NCBI GenBank assembly: GCA_027924025.1
Contig: AP026970.1
Coordinates: 1,138,501 to 1,202,500, forward strand
Reading direction: 5' to 3'
DNA from: Comamonadaceae bacterium OS-4
GTDB lineage: Bacteria; Pseudomonadota; Gammaproteobacteria; Burkholderiales; Burkholderiaceae_C
Length of the DNA: 64,000 nucleotides
Shown: piece by piece, positions 43,982 through 52,549 of the stretch
Layout: every line of letters begins with the position of its first letter
Numbering within the stretch: the first letter of the stretch is position 1
Made by a program: the position numbers and the translations under genes
Notes under the pieces: generated by a model
What the model was told of the DNA's origin: nothing
The model's database searches: none
Seen by the model: only the letters and a program-made list of their open reading frames with translations

Positions 43982-44605
43982 TTACTTGGCTGCAAACTGC
44001 GCGTAATAGGCCTTGATGGCCGGTGTTTCGCCCATGCGCTGCATGTGTGCGTTCAGGGCCGGGGCCACGCGCTCCACCAAATCGGTGGGCACATGGTCGA
44101 AGCGGCCGGAGTTGAGGGCGCGCACATCCACCCACACTTTCAGGTCCGCCACAGTCAGGCGGCCATCGGCAAAAAACTCGCCGCCCTGGGCTTGCAGGCG
44201 CTGCTGCAACCAAGCCAGGTACACCGGCATCGAGCCGTTGACCAGAGCCAGGCGCGCTGCCTTTTGCTCTTCACCGCTCATGCGGAAGGTGGGCCCCATT
44301 TTGGCGCCGGCTTCTTCCACCACGTAGGTCACTTCGTCGCAGTACAGCGCCTGCAGCGGATCGGTGGGGTACAGGCCGGCAAGCTTGCCCGCAAAGCGCA
44401 AGAGCGCATCGCTTTGGGTGAACTGGGTGCCATCCACATCCAGCGTGGGCACTTGGCCGAACGGGGTGGCTTTGCGGACCTCTGCAAACTCAGGAAAGGT
44501 AAAGCGATGGTCATCAAACGCCACACCACCGATGTGCAGGGCCAGGCGCACAGGTTCGGCGCGACCACCGTGCATATCGAAGTAGCTGAGTTTCAGTTGG
44601 GGCAT
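43982..44605 (-). CDS. glutathione S-transferase
   Basis: A 207-residue GST of the sigma-like type. The thioredoxin-like N-domain begins KLSYFDMHGGRAEPVRLALH, with the catalytic Tyr at residue 8, and holds the cis-proline and glutathione-binding pair in GQVPTLDVDG followed by QSDAL. The all-helical C-domain ends with INxF-like AIKAYYAQFAAK. It detoxifies electrophiles or serves a lyase role; the substrate is unknown. It is probably co-transcribed with the downstream unknown gene, 7 bases away. Confidence 0.88.
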   Translation of the reverse strand: MPQLKLSYFDMHGGRAEPVRLALHIGGVAFDDHRFTFPEFAEVRKATPFGQVPTLDVDGTQFTQSDALLRFAGKLAGLYPTDPLQALYCDEVTYVVEEAGAKMGPTFRMSGEEQKAARLALVNGSMPVYLAWLQQRLQAQGGEFFADGRLTVADLKVWVDVRALNSGRFDHVPTDLVERVAPALNAHMQRMGETPAIKAYYAQFAAK

Positions 44606-44704
44606 GGTGTTGTCCTTGTAGGGGGTAAAAATTGGGGGGCTGCACAGCGGCAGCGCAGCGCACGTGGCATTCTATGCAGGTGGCACTGCCGCCCTCGGTT
44701 AGGG

Positions 44705-44768
44705 CATCAAAAAGCCCTCAGGCGCTCTCATAACGTGCGCTAGTAGCTATTAAAATCGTAGCAAACAA
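44705..44768 (+). repeat. dispersed two-hairpin repeat, copy 7
   Basis: Contains AAAAGCCCTCAGGCGCTC, AACGTGCGCTAGTAGCTATT and ATCGTAGCAAAC. It fills most of the gap between the divergent GST and M14 peptidase genes and ends 22 bases before the peptidase start. Confidence 0.75.
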
Positions 44769-44790
44769 GTTTTACAGCCAAAGCATTGAC

Positions 44791-45741
44791 ATGACCCTCT
44801 CCCGTTTCTATCCCTTGGGTACCCCCGGCCAGCCTTGGGGCCCTGCCGAGGTGCAACAGTGGCGCGAGCGCCAAGTGCGCCAGCGCAGCTATGCTGACGA
44901 CGTGCTGGCTGCGGTAGAGCAGCTGCGCAACCAGTGGGATGTGGAGTGCTATGGCGAAGTGGTGTACACCGATGCCGCGCTGGGTGAAGAGCGGTTCCCC
45001 CTCATGGCCTTGCGCAGCCGCAGTTGGAGCAGTGCGTTGCCCACCGTGCTGGTCACCGGTGGGGTGCACGGTTACGAGACCAGTGGTGTGCATGGTGCGT
45101 TGCGCTTTGCAGCGGAGCACGCTGCGGCCTTTGCCGGCCGGGTGAACCTGCTGGTCGCGCCCTGCGTGAGCCCTTGGGCCTATGAGCGCATCCAGCGCTG
45201 GAATTTTGATGCGCTGGACCCCAACCGCAGCTTCCGTACATACAGCCCCGCCCAAGAGAGCGCTGCCCTGATGCGCCTGGTGGCGCCGCTGCTGGGGCAG
45301 TTTGCCGCCCACATCGACCTGCACGAAACCACCGACACCGACGAAAGCGAGTACCGCCCCGCCGTAGCCGCGCGCGATGGCAAACCGTTTGAGCCCGCCA
45401 CCATCCCTGATGGCTTCTATCTGGTGGATGACACCGCCAACCCCCAGCCCGCATTCCAGCAGGCCATCCTGCGCGCTGTGGAGCAGGTCACCCACATTGC
45501 GCCTGCCGACGCCGAGGGCGGCCTGATCGGCACCCCGCTGGAGGCGCCCGGTGTGATTGCCTATGACCTAAACGGCTGGGGCCTGTGCACCGGCATCACC
45601 GGGGCGCGCTACACCAGCATCACCGAGGTCTACCCCGACAGCCCCCGTGCCAACCCCGAGCAGTGCATTGCCGCGCAAGTGGCGGCGGTGGGGGCGGCGT
45701 TGGGGGCGGCGTTGGGCTTTGTGATCGCCGCTTCAAGCTAA
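44791..45741 (+). CDS. M14-family metallocarboxypeptidase/desuccinylase-like protein
   Basis: A 316-residue zinc enzyme. The first zinc pair is in GGVHGYETSG (H-x2-E) near residue 90 and the third ligand in HIDLHETTDTDE near 172; DPNRSFR near 147 holds the substrate-binding arginine and TEVYPD near 270 the catalytic glutamate. This order matches M14 enzymes related to AstE/AspA, which act on small N-acyl amino acids or peptides. It appears cytoplasmic because no leader is visible. Confidence 0.82.
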   Translation: MTLSRFYPLGTPGQPWGPAEVQQWRERQVRQRSYADDVLAAVEQLRNQWDVECYGEVVYTDAALGEERFPLMALRSRSWSSALPTVLVTGGVHGYETSGVHGALRFAAEHAAAFAGRVNLLVAPCVSPWAYERIQRWNFDALDPNRSFRTYSPAQESAALMRLVAPLLGQFAAHIDLHETTDTDESEYRPAVAARDGKPFEPATIPDGFYLVDDTANPQPAFQQAILRAVEQVTHIAPADAEGGLIGTPLEAPGVIAYDLNGWGLCTGITGARYTSITEVYPDSPRANPEQCIAAQVAAVGAALGAALGFVIAASS

Positions 45742-45776
45742 TTTGGCCGGGGCATCACGCCCCAGCGTCTGCGCAT

Positions 45777-46202
45777 TCAGCCTTTGCTCAGCTCAAATGC
45801 GCCCAGCGGCTGGGCACGGCCGTTGAGGATGGCGTCTACCCGATGGTGGCCGGGGTAGTGTTTGCGGGTGGTCATGTCGGCCAGCGATATTTTCTTGCCC
45901 ACCCTTTGGGTTTCGTGCGGGGCCAAGTCCAGCGTTTTGAGCTTGAACACTTTGGCGCGCGCCTGGCCATTGGCCTTGACGTAGTGCACCGCAAAGTCCA
46001 CCAGCACCTGCTGGGGTAATGCGGTGGTGTTGGTCACGTCAAAGGTCACGTTCAGCGAACCGCCCATCACTGCCTGCGGCGGCGTGATGGCAGGCTGGCT
46101 CACCACTGCGTTGGCTGTCTCTCCAAAGCCCAGTGCCGCCAGCGCACCGGGTTCGCCGCGCTTGACTGCGGAACGCAGCGCGTTCGGGCGCTTAGCCGCG
46201 GT
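45777..46202 (-). pseudogene. 5'-truncated DNA alkylation repair (AlkC-type) gene
   Basis: The frame is open from 46202 to 45777 without an ATG near its start. It encodes the end of a HEAT-like repeat (ALRSAVKRGEPGALAALGF) and then a complete Ig-like C-terminal domain (VHYVKANGQ, KVFKLKTLDLAPHE, TTRKHYPGHH). These match the last 140 residues of DNA alkylation repair proteins of the AlkC type, which number about 370. The catalytic HEAT repeats are absent because udk occupies their place, with its last codons overlapping the remnant in another frame. It could express a stub from the GTG at 46106. Confidence 0.75.
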
Positions 46203-46836
46203 CTAGCTCTTTGATGAGCGTCTTCACCTTGGTGGTGATGATGTCTACCGCCGGGTCGTTGGCGCCGTGGGGCAGGATGACGTGGGCGTGCCGCTTGGTG
46301 GGCTCGATGAACTGCTTGTGCATCGGGCGCACGGTTTCCAGGTACTGGGCGATGACGCTCTCGGTGCTGCGGCCGCGCTCGGTAATGTCGCGCTGCAGGC
46401 GGCGGATAAAGCGCACATCGGCCGCGGTGTCCACAAAAATTTTCAGCGACATCATCTTGCGCAGCTCGGGGTCAAACAGCGCAAACAGGCCCTCAATCAC
46501 GATCACCGGTGCCGGGTTCACCACCACGGTGCTGGGTGCGCGGTTGTGGGTCACAAAATCGTAGGTCGGCATGTCGATGGCCTCACCGCGGCGCAGTGCC
46601 TGCATGTGCTGCACCATCAGCGGCCAGTCGAAGGCGTCGGGGTGGTCGTAATTGGTTTTGACGCGCTCTTCAGGCGCCAAGTGGGTCTGGTCGCAGTAAT
46701 AGTCGTCCTGGTAGACCACAGATGCCATGCCCGGCCCGATAGAGGCCAGCACCTCGCGGGTCACGGTCGATTTGCCGCTGCCACTGCCCCCGGCAACGCC
46801 GATCACGAAAGGTTTGTTATTAGATTTTTGGGGCAT
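46192..46836 (-). CDS. udk: uridine kinase
   Basis: A 214-residue P-loop kinase that phosphorylates uridine and cytidine. Walker A GGSGSGKST is near residue 16, YQDDYY near 42, YDHPDAFDWPL near 63 and RRLQRDITERGRS near 148, all hallmarks of Udk. The ATG at 46836 gives the usual N-terminus. The 3' end abuts the alkylation-repair remnant. Confidence 0.95.
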   Translation of the reverse strand: MPQKSNNKPFVIGVAGGSGSGKSTVTREVLASIGPGMASVVYQDDYYCDQTHLAPEERVKTNYDHPDAFDWPLMVQHMQALRRGEAIDMPTYDFVTHNRAPSTVVVNPAPVIVIEGLFALFDPELRKMMSLKIFVDTAADVRFIRRLQRDITERGRSTESVIAQYLETVRPMHKQFIEPTKRHAHVILPHGANDPAVDIITTKVKTLIKELDRG

Positions 46837-46962
46837 GGTTTTTAGGGGTTCCGGACGACAAAGCGCGCTATTTTACGAGCCCGGCCCAGTTTGGCCCAAC
46901 AGGCCCTAGCCGTAATCGGTTACATCCAAAAAGAATGGTTGTTTTGCAAACGCCTCCGTAGA

Positions 46963-48144
46963 ATGGAAAACAGAAGCTGCACCCCGAATAGCCGCCAACC
47001 CACACCCAGCCAGCCCATGCAGCCCCTTCCCGATCTATCGGTCAGTGACCGTTTGGTGGTCAACCAAACCGGCTTTGCCTTGTGGGTGGCATCGTTCCGC
47101 CAAACCCTGCACACCACGCCAGCCGGCTGGTTTGTGGCTGCCTGGATGTCATGGGGGCGTGTGCCCGACAAAAACCTGCTCCTCTGGCTGGTGCTTTTCT
47201 TTGTGGTGTGGATGATGGGCTTGCTGTCGATCGACCGCGCCCTTAAAGAAGGCTGTGACCAGCAGACCCACGGCCCGCGCCTGCGGCTCATGGCGGCGCT
47301 GGACGGCATGGCGTGGGGCTTGCTGGCTTGGCTACTCGCGGGGCATGATGCGCTGTTGGACGCCATCATGGTCGCGCTGCTGTGCGGGGTGAGTGCCGTC
47401 AACGCGCAGGTGTATGTGTCTTACATCCGCGGCTACTACCTGCAAAGCGGGCTGATGTGGGGCATCTCGGTGCTGGGGCTGGCGCGCTACGCCAACCAGC
47501 AATACAGCGTGGACCTGATCGTGGCGTTCAGCGTGTTTCAGGTGCTCATGTTTTATCACTCCAGCCGCATTTCCAACCGTGTGCGGGAGGGCATTGCCCT
47601 GCAACTGTCCAATGCCGCGCTGGCCCAACAACTGCGCGGCCTGCTCACCAAAGTGCGCATCGATGCCGCCACCGACGCGCTCACCGGGCAGGGCAACCGC
47701 CGCGCGCTCGACGCACTGCTCAAACAACAATTGGAGTTCTCGGTCAGCACCGGCCAGCCTTTTTCGATCTTGATGCTGGATATCGATTTCTTCAAAAAAA
47801 TCAACGACATCCACGGTCACCTGGTGGGCGACGAAGCGCTGCGCTCCTTTGCACAGCGCGTCCGCGAGGGCCTGCGCCAAGGCGATGTGTGCACCCGCTA
47901 TGGTGGTGAAGAGTTTTTGATCGTGCTGCCCCTGACCCCCTTGCAGACTGCGCTGGAAGTGGCCGAGCGCCTGCGCCTCGCTGTAGAGGCCGAGCTGCTG
48001 CCCACCACACCGCCGCTGGCCATAACGGTGTCCATTGGCGCTGCCACCTACAAGGCCGGGCAAACTGTTGATGCGCTCATGGCCGCTGCGGATGCAGCCT
48101 TGTACATGGCCAAACGCAGCGGGCGAAACCAGGTCCAGAGCTAA
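46963..48144 (+). CDS. membrane diguanylate cyclase (GGEEF)
   Basis: A 393-residue protein. Five or six membrane helices occupy residues 40-190, then a short linker and a GGDEF-class domain with TRYGGEEFLIVLP intact and RQGD five residues before it (I-site present). The domain start reads DALTGQGNRRALD. No periplasmic sensor domain is large enough to name. The start may be 46963 or the ATG at 47017; the region between has no strong ribosome site. Confidence 0.88.
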   Translation: MENRSCTPNSRQPTPSQPMQPLPDLSVSDRLVVNQTGFALWVASFRQTLHTTPAGWFVAAWMSWGRVPDKNLLLWLVLFFVVWMMGLLSIDRALKEGCDQQTHGPRLRLMAALDGMAWGLLAWLLAGHDALLDAIMVALLCGVSAVNAQVYVSYIRGYYLQSGLMWGISVLGLARYANQQYSVDLIVAFSVFQVLMFYHSSRISNRVREGIALQLSNAALAQQLRGLLTKVRIDAATDALTGQGNRRALDALLKQQLEFSVSTGQPFSILMLDIDFFKKINDIHGHLVGDEALRSFAQRVREGLRQGDVCTRYGGEEFLIVLPLTPLQTALEVAERLRLAVEAELLPTTPPLAITVSIGAATYKAGQTVDALMAAADAALYMAKRSGRNQVQS

Positions 48145-48164
48145 GGCCCGGCTGCTGCCGCGTG

Positions 48165-48443
48165 CTAACCGGCCAGCAAGCGCGCGCTCACCTCGGCGGC
48201 ATCGGGTGTTTGGAACTGCATGTTGTGCTGGTCCGTGAGTGGGCCACCACCGGGCTCCATGCCGCCGGCTTCGTCGTAGCCCATGGCTTTGAACTTCCAG
48301 ACCGCGCCAATCTTTTTGAGCGACCCCACATGCGCGCCATCGGCGGTGTGCACCGCCAGCACATCGGCATTCACCGGCAGCAACTGCAAAGGGCCAGCCA
48401 CAGGGCCATCGGGCAGATGGATGAATTTCGGGGTCAGAGGCAT
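48165..48443 (-). CDS. small hypothetical protein
   Basis: A 92-residue protein with strand-rich sequence (LQLLPVNADVLAVHTADG, VWKFKAMGYD) and a Gly/Pro turn (GGMEPGGGPLTD). It has no cysteine and no leader. I do not recognise a family. It lies alone, convergent with the GGEEF gene and followed upstream by a copy of the dispersed repeat. Confidence 0.6.
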   Translation of the reverse strand: MPLTPKFIHLPDGPVAGPLQLLPVNADVLAVHTADGAHVGSLKKIGAVWKFKAMGYDEAGGMEPGGGPLTDQHNMQFQTPDAAEVSARLLAG

Positions 48444-48460
48444 GGTTACGGGTCGTTTTT

Positions 48461-48521
48461 GAATGAAAAGAGCTTCTAGCCCAGATAGATATTGCGCAAA
48501 TAGCTATGAAAAGTATAGCGT
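48461..48521 (+). repeat. dispersed two-hairpin repeat, copy 8
   Basis: Contains AAAAGAGCTTCTAGCCCAG, ATTGCGCAAATAGCTATGA and AGTATAGCG in family order. It lies between the divergent small gene and the NYN-domain gene. Confidence 0.78.
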
Positions 48522-48595
48522 TTGCAAAGCTAGAAGATCAGAGAAAACGGCTCGGCCCGGGTAGTACGATGCCCTAAAACTCAGGGGAAAAGACT

Positions 48596-49354
48596 ATGGC
48601 TACCAATACCAACCAAAAGCTTGCCGTGCTGATAGATGCGGACAACGCGCAGGCGTCCGTCATCCAAGAGCTGTTGGCCGAAGTGTCGCGCTACGGTACC
48701 GCCACCATCAAGCGCGCCTATGGCGACTGGACGACCACCAACCTTAAGGGTTGGAAAGAGGTGCTGCACAAAATGGCTATCCAGCCGATACAGCAGTTCA
48801 GCTACACCAGCGGAAAAAACTCCACTGATGCGTCACTGATCATCGACGCCATGGATGTGCTGCACGACGACACGGTGGACGGCTTCTGTTTGGTCAGCAG
48901 CGACAGCGACTTCACTCGCCTGGCCACCCGCATCCGCGAAGAAGGCAAAGTGGTTTATGGCTTTGGCGAACGCAAAACGCCTGAGCCCTTTGTGGCGGCG
49001 TGCGACAAGTTCATTTACACGGAAATTTTGCGTGTAGAGCCTGCGCCTGAAAAAGATGCACCCAAAGTTGAACCAGTTGCTGTTGCCGATGTGCGCAAGC
49101 TTCAGCCCATGATCATTGCGGCTATCGATGCCCACGCGAGGGAAGATGGATGGGCTTCGCTTGGGGGTGTGGGCAGCCATATCGGGAAAATCAACCCCGC
49201 TTTCGACGCACGCAACTACGGCTTCAAAAAGCTAAGCGAACTAGTCCGTTCGCTTAACTACCTAGAAATAAAGGAACTGCCCTTGGTGCGGCCGGACGGT
49301 GTCACCGTGTCGAATGTGCAGATTCGGTTGAAACGGGTCCGTACCACGGCCTGA
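48596..49354 (+). CDS. NYN-domain ribonuclease with C-terminal LOTUS/OST-HTH domain
   Basis: A 252-residue cytoplasmic protein. The NYN (PIN-like) domain covers residues 8-150 with the acidic metal site in AVLIDADNAQ near 13, KNSTDASLIIDAMD near 75 and LVSSDSDFTRL near 100. Residues 165-250 form a winged-helix OST-HTH (LOTUS) domain (WASLGGVGSHIGK and YGFKKLSELVRS). This pairing is the LabA/MARF1-like arrangement, which binds and cuts RNA. The targets are unknown. Confidence 0.88.
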   Translation: MATNTNQKLAVLIDADNAQASVIQELLAEVSRYGTATIKRAYGDWTTTNLKGWKEVLHKMAIQPIQQFSYTSGKNSTDASLIIDAMDVLHDDTVDGFCLVSSDSDFTRLATRIREEGKVVYGFGERKTPEPFVAACDKFIYTEILRVEPAPEKDAPKVEPVAVADVRKLQPMIIAAIDAHAREDGWASLGGVGSHIGKINPAFDARNYGFKKLSELVRSLNYLEIKELPLVRPDGVTVSNVQIRLKRVRTTA

Positions 49355-49374
49355 ACGCAACTTTATTTCACCAC

Positions 49375-49701
49375 CTAAGCCTGCCAAACCCCAAACCCGG
49401 CCGATTGCAGGTCTATGGCGACTTCTATTTCTTTGTTCACCGCGTCGTCGTAGCTCATGGGGTTGAAGCCTTCAAACAAGTCGGGCAGCAGGCGCAGGCC
49501 GTATTGCTGGGCGAAGCGGTTGGCTTGGATGCCGGCTTTATGTTTGTCGAAGCGCACATCCGGGTCCAGCCCGGTCATGCCCACGTACACGCAAGGCTTG
49601 CCGTCCACATAGCCCGGGTTGTTTTTGCGAAAGCGGGGCTCCAGCAGCACGTCTTTGTGCAGCTCAATCACATACACGTGGTGGTGCTTGCGGCGGGCCA
49701 T
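49375..49701 (-). CDS. GIY-YIG-like small protein
   Basis: A 108-residue protein with the strand pair HVYVIEL (residues 8-14) and CVYVGMTG (about 37-44), followed by a basic helix (RFDKHKAGIQANRFAQQYG). This is the layout of GIY-YIG nuclease domains, although the canonical G-I-Y and Y-I-G residues are altered to V-Y-V and Y-V-G. Activity is uncertain. It sits 22 bases after the start side of the next minus-strand gene and may share its transcript. Confidence 0.6.
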   Translation of the reverse strand: MARRKHHHVYVIELHKDVLLEPRFRKNNPGYVDGKPCVYVGMTGLDPDVRFDKHKAGIQANRFAQQYGLRLLPDLFEGFNPMSYDDAVNKEIEVAIDLQSAGFGVWQA

Positions 49702-49723
49702 GGGGCAGGTTGCCTCAGCGCGG

Positions 49724-50659
49724 TTACAGCACCCAGTGCGTTTGCAGCATCTGCGCGGGGGAGCGGGGCTCGTCGGGGTCGGTCACCAGGGTGATCTGCC
49801 AGCCTCCGACTGCGGCTTGGGCGGCAATGCCTTCGACCTTGGGGGCGCCGGCCAGCAGCTGCAGCTTTACTTGCCCGTCGGGCGTGACGAGGCCGATGGC
49901 GGAGCCGACGCAGGCGCCGTCGTGGTAGCTGTCGTCGGTGCTCTCGGCCACCGCGCAAAAGGCCCAGGCGCCGCCGTACAGGGGCGTGCCATCGGTCAGG
50001 CTCAGAGGCACACCGTCCACCTCGCCCAAGTCCATGGTCTGCACATGGTGGGGGGCGGGCGGCTGGGGCTGCAGGCCTGCCAGCCAAGGGGCAATGTGGT
50101 TCCACTCGTAGCGAATGCACGCGCTCAAGGCGTTGCCCTTGTTGCCCCGCTGCAGCAAGAGCAACTCGTTGCCCAGCAGAAAAGCGCCTTCGATGTTCAG
50201 GTCAGCAAACCGCTCGCGCAGCGGCGCATACAGCAGTGCCAGATCTACGATGCCTGCCTCCCCAGCGGGGTTGCCCTGTGCATCCAGCGGTAGCAGCACA
50301 GCGGTTTCGCGCTTGGGCTTGGAGCCAGACCCCAAGGCCAGCAGGGCCCCGTGGGCGTGGCCGGGCAGGGGCGGCAGCTGGGCCAGGGTTTCGAGGTCGG
50401 GCTTGGCTTTTTTGCGCGCGCCCTTGTCGTGCGGCAAGTCGCCCTCCAGCAGCCGCAGCAGCGCGCCGGGTGCGTGCATGGCGCTGCTGTCAAACACGCC
50501 CAGGTGCACCTCGTCGTCCGCCACCACATACAGGCGATCGCCCACGCGCACCAAGCCGCTGGCCGCACTCAAGTGCGCCACACCACGGGGGTGGTCTGCC
50601 GGGTTAAGCGTTAGTTCGCGCAGCAACTGTGGAGTGAGGGTGGCGATGGCTTGGGGCAT
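49724..50659 (-). CDS. hypothetical protein, DUF6929-like beta-propeller
   Basis: A 311-residue protein made of repeating strand pairs (DRLYVVADDEVHLGVFD, FLLGNELLLLQRGNKG, AWAFCAVAESTDDSYHDG), consistent with a beta-propeller. It has no signal peptide. I associate this pattern with DUF6929 proteins of unknown role. Its start lies just beside a copy of the dispersed repeat. Confidence 0.62.
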   Translation of the reverse strand: MPQAIATLTPQLLRELTLNPADHPRGVAHLSAASGLVRVGDRLYVVADDEVHLGVFDSSAMHAPGALLRLLEGDLPHDKGARKKAKPDLETLAQLPPLPGHAHGALLALGSGSKPKRETAVLLPLDAQGNPAGEAGIVDLALLYAPLRERFADLNIEGAFLLGNELLLLQRGNKGNALSACIRYEWNHIAPWLAGLQPQPPAPHHVQTMDLGEVDGVPLSLTDGTPLYGGAWAFCAVAESTDDSYHDGACVGSAIGLVTPDGQVKLQLLAGAPKVEGIAAQAAVGGWQITLVTDPDEPRSPAQMLQTHWVL

Positions 50660-50692
50660 GCGGCAGTATAGAACGCACTATTGCCAGATCTA

Positions 50693-50757
50693 AGCGAAAT
50701 ATGCCTCTAGCGCTCGTGGAATATGCGCGAGCAGCTACTAAAAGCGTAGCAAACCGG
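50693..50757 (+). repeat. dispersed two-hairpin repeat, copy 9
   Basis: Contains AAATATGCCTCTAGCGCTCG, AATATGCGCGAGCAGCTAC and AGCGTAGCAAAC. This copy is the closest to the family consensus. It lies between the DUF6929-like and DUF924 genes. Confidence 0.8.
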
Positions 50758-50768
50758 CTGCCGAAAAC

Positions 50769-51308
50769 CTAGAACGAAGACCCCGGCTCACTCAAGAAAG
50801 CCAGCTCCTCGGGCGTGGAGGTGCGGCCCAGGAGGGCGTTGCGGTGGGGGTAGCGGCCGAAGCGGTCGATGATCTCTTTGTGGCGCAGCTCAAAGCCCAG
50901 GGTGTCTTCCATGCCCGGCTGCGAAAACAGGGTCACGGCTTGCGCGTGCACCAGCGCGGACTCGCTGTGCATGTAGGGCATGTAGGCAAAGCTGCGCTGC
51001 GCCAGGGGCAGGCTGCGGTCCTGCCCGCTGGCCACCAGCTCTTGCGCCAGCACCAGGGCCAGCGCGTCCTGCGCAAAGGCGCGGGCGGTGTCGCGGTACA
51101 CATTGCGCGAGAACTGGTCCAGCACCAACACCTCCGCCAACCGCCCCTCGGGCGTGGCGCGCCAGGCAAACAGCTCACACCGCGCCGCAGCCTGCAGCGT
51201 GGCGCCGAAGCGGGTGCGGATGGCTTCGTCCAAGGCAGCGTCTTTGGCGAAGTGCTGCTTGGGGGTTAGCTCTTCGAACCAAAAGTGGAGGATTGTTCGG
51301 TGTTGCAT
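50769..51308 (-). CDS. DUF924 family protein
   Basis: A 179-residue protein with the DUF924 start HRTILHFWFEELTPKQHF and the central VLVLDQFSRNVYRDTARAFAQDALAL, then FAYMPYMHSESALVH. These helical TPR-like proteins are widespread and have no confirmed function. This is the last high-GC gene before the AT-rich island; its start is 32 bases from the island's first stop codon. Confidence 0.85.
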   Translation of the reverse strand: MQHRTILHFWFEELTPKQHFAKDAALDEAIRTRFGATLQAAARCELFAWRATPEGRLAEVLVLDQFSRNVYRDTARAFAQDALALVLAQELVASGQDRSLPLAQRSFAYMPYMHSESALVHAQAVTLFSQPGMEDTLGFELRHKEIIDRFGRYPHRNALLGRTSTPEELAFLSEPGSSF

Positions 51309-51340
51309 CGGTATCCTAGAAATAGAGAACGAAGCAGCGC

Positions 51341-52531
51341 TTATTCGAAGAACGAAAAGTCAGGCGTCCCAATACGGCTGAAGTATGTTCCAAGGCGTTC
51401 AACAAGCGATGGAAGAAATTCTGGTGCGACAGATGCAAATGGTTTTGACTCTGCTAGCTTTTTTCCATTTTCAGACTGTCTCTCTATAGTCATGATCTTG
51501 TCAAAACGCACAAAATAAGGGCCGCGGAAACTTCCGTCAGTTAGTCTCATTTGGTGAAGAAAATGGCAATTGGACTTACTGCGATGTTGGATGAGAGATC
51601 CTAGACTGTTCTTAGTACTCTTAAGTTTTTCCTCCCATTTCTGTACGGCTTCTTTATTCGCATCCTCCTTAGGCTTTTCCGCTTGAGTAGCGGAGTATTT
51701 ACCATAGCGATCATTCCAGTCCGCCGATATATCTTCACAGACCGCGATTTGGTAAGTCTCTTTGTTGCTTCCTGGGTTGTCTGCTAAATCGCATCGCGGA
51801 GTAATTACTATTCCTACGCTAGAGGGTTGATTCGTGTATTCGGAGATATCCACAAGATCACCGGTACGCAATCCTTGGCGTACCGGAGGCACAAAATACC
51901 ACTCTTCAGATAGGGCCTTTTGCCCATTTTTTGCGAGTAGCGCCGCATAAACATGTGATGCCATGTGCCGAGTTACAGCTTCTGTGACGATTGCGTCCGG
52001 ATCGACTTTCTTATCCAACCAAAACTTCCATCGTGGCCATATTGATTTTGAAAATAGCGCAGCCATTTCACTCTTGATGGTCTCTTCGGCTGCCCGGATG
52101 GTCAAGATCATCGGAGCACTTGCCGTCAGTTGGGCGAGGACCTTTTTGCTTCCGTCACCATCCTCCAACTTTTCGATTACTACGACTTCTGGTCCACGCT
52201 TTTCCTTCGATATAGCATCCCCCGGCTGTCCTGTGTAGATAATTACGATCGCAAGCTCACTCTTTTCGAGCGCCTCTACTACGTCATTCCCATCCGAGTT
52301 AGCCTCTTTGTGGTTGCCACCCGTTGCTAAGCCGAGATCAACTATGGCTGCGTCAAAGTCGGAATTGGCAATCAGATCAATCGCTCCTTTTTTTGTTGAG
52401 ACGAATGTTTCCCTCAACGTGAATCCGTTTGATTCAGCCGCCAGTACATTGTGCTGATCTATTTGTAGCTTCCAAGTTTTCGTTTCATGTTCGTCATCTT
52501 CGACAATTAGTAGTCGGATAGATTTGTCCAT
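51341..52531 (-). CDS. response-regulator protein with unrecognised C-terminal domain
   Basis: A 396-residue protein. Residues 1-130 form a receiver domain with all key residues in place: acidic pair Asp12/Asp13 (LLIVEDD), phospho-acceptor Asp65 (AIVDLGL), Thr100 (IIYTG) and Lys121 (VVIEK). Residues 130-190 are a helical linker. The C-terminal 200 residues have no DNA-binding helix-turn-helix that I can see; they carry VGIVITPRCDLADN, a charged coil (KPKEDANKEAVQKWEEKL) and a strand-rich end. It follows the ATPase/kinase gene by 18 bp, so the pair is one operon. Codon use is AT-richer than the neighbours. It is probably the output protein of that kinase. Confidence 0.8.
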   Translation of the reverse strand: MDKSIRLLIVEDDEHETKTWKLQIDQHNVLAAESNGFTLRETFVSTKKGAIDLIANSDFDAAIVDLGLATGGNHKEANSDGNDVVEALEKSELAIVIIYTGQPGDAISKEKRGPEVVVIEKLEDGDGSKKVLAQLTASAPMILTIRAAEETIKSEMAALFSKSIWPRWKFWLDKKVDPDAIVTEAVTRHMASHVYAALLAKNGQKALSEEWYFVPPVRQGLRTGDLVDISEYTNQPSSVGIVITPRCDLADNPGSNKETYQIAVCEDISADWNDRYGKYSATQAEKPKEDANKEAVQKWEEKLKSTKNSLGSLIQHRSKSNCHFLHQMRLTDGSFRGPYFVRFDKIMTIERQSENGKKLAESKPFASVAPEFLPSLVERLGTYFSRIGTPDFSFFE

Positions 52532-52549
52532 TTTTCTCGTCCCTGAAAA

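Noticed and set aside
49375-49701. Homing endonuclease or mobile intron
   Set aside because: The GIY-YIG-like domain stands alone, there is no intron structure and the neighbouring genes are uninterrupted.
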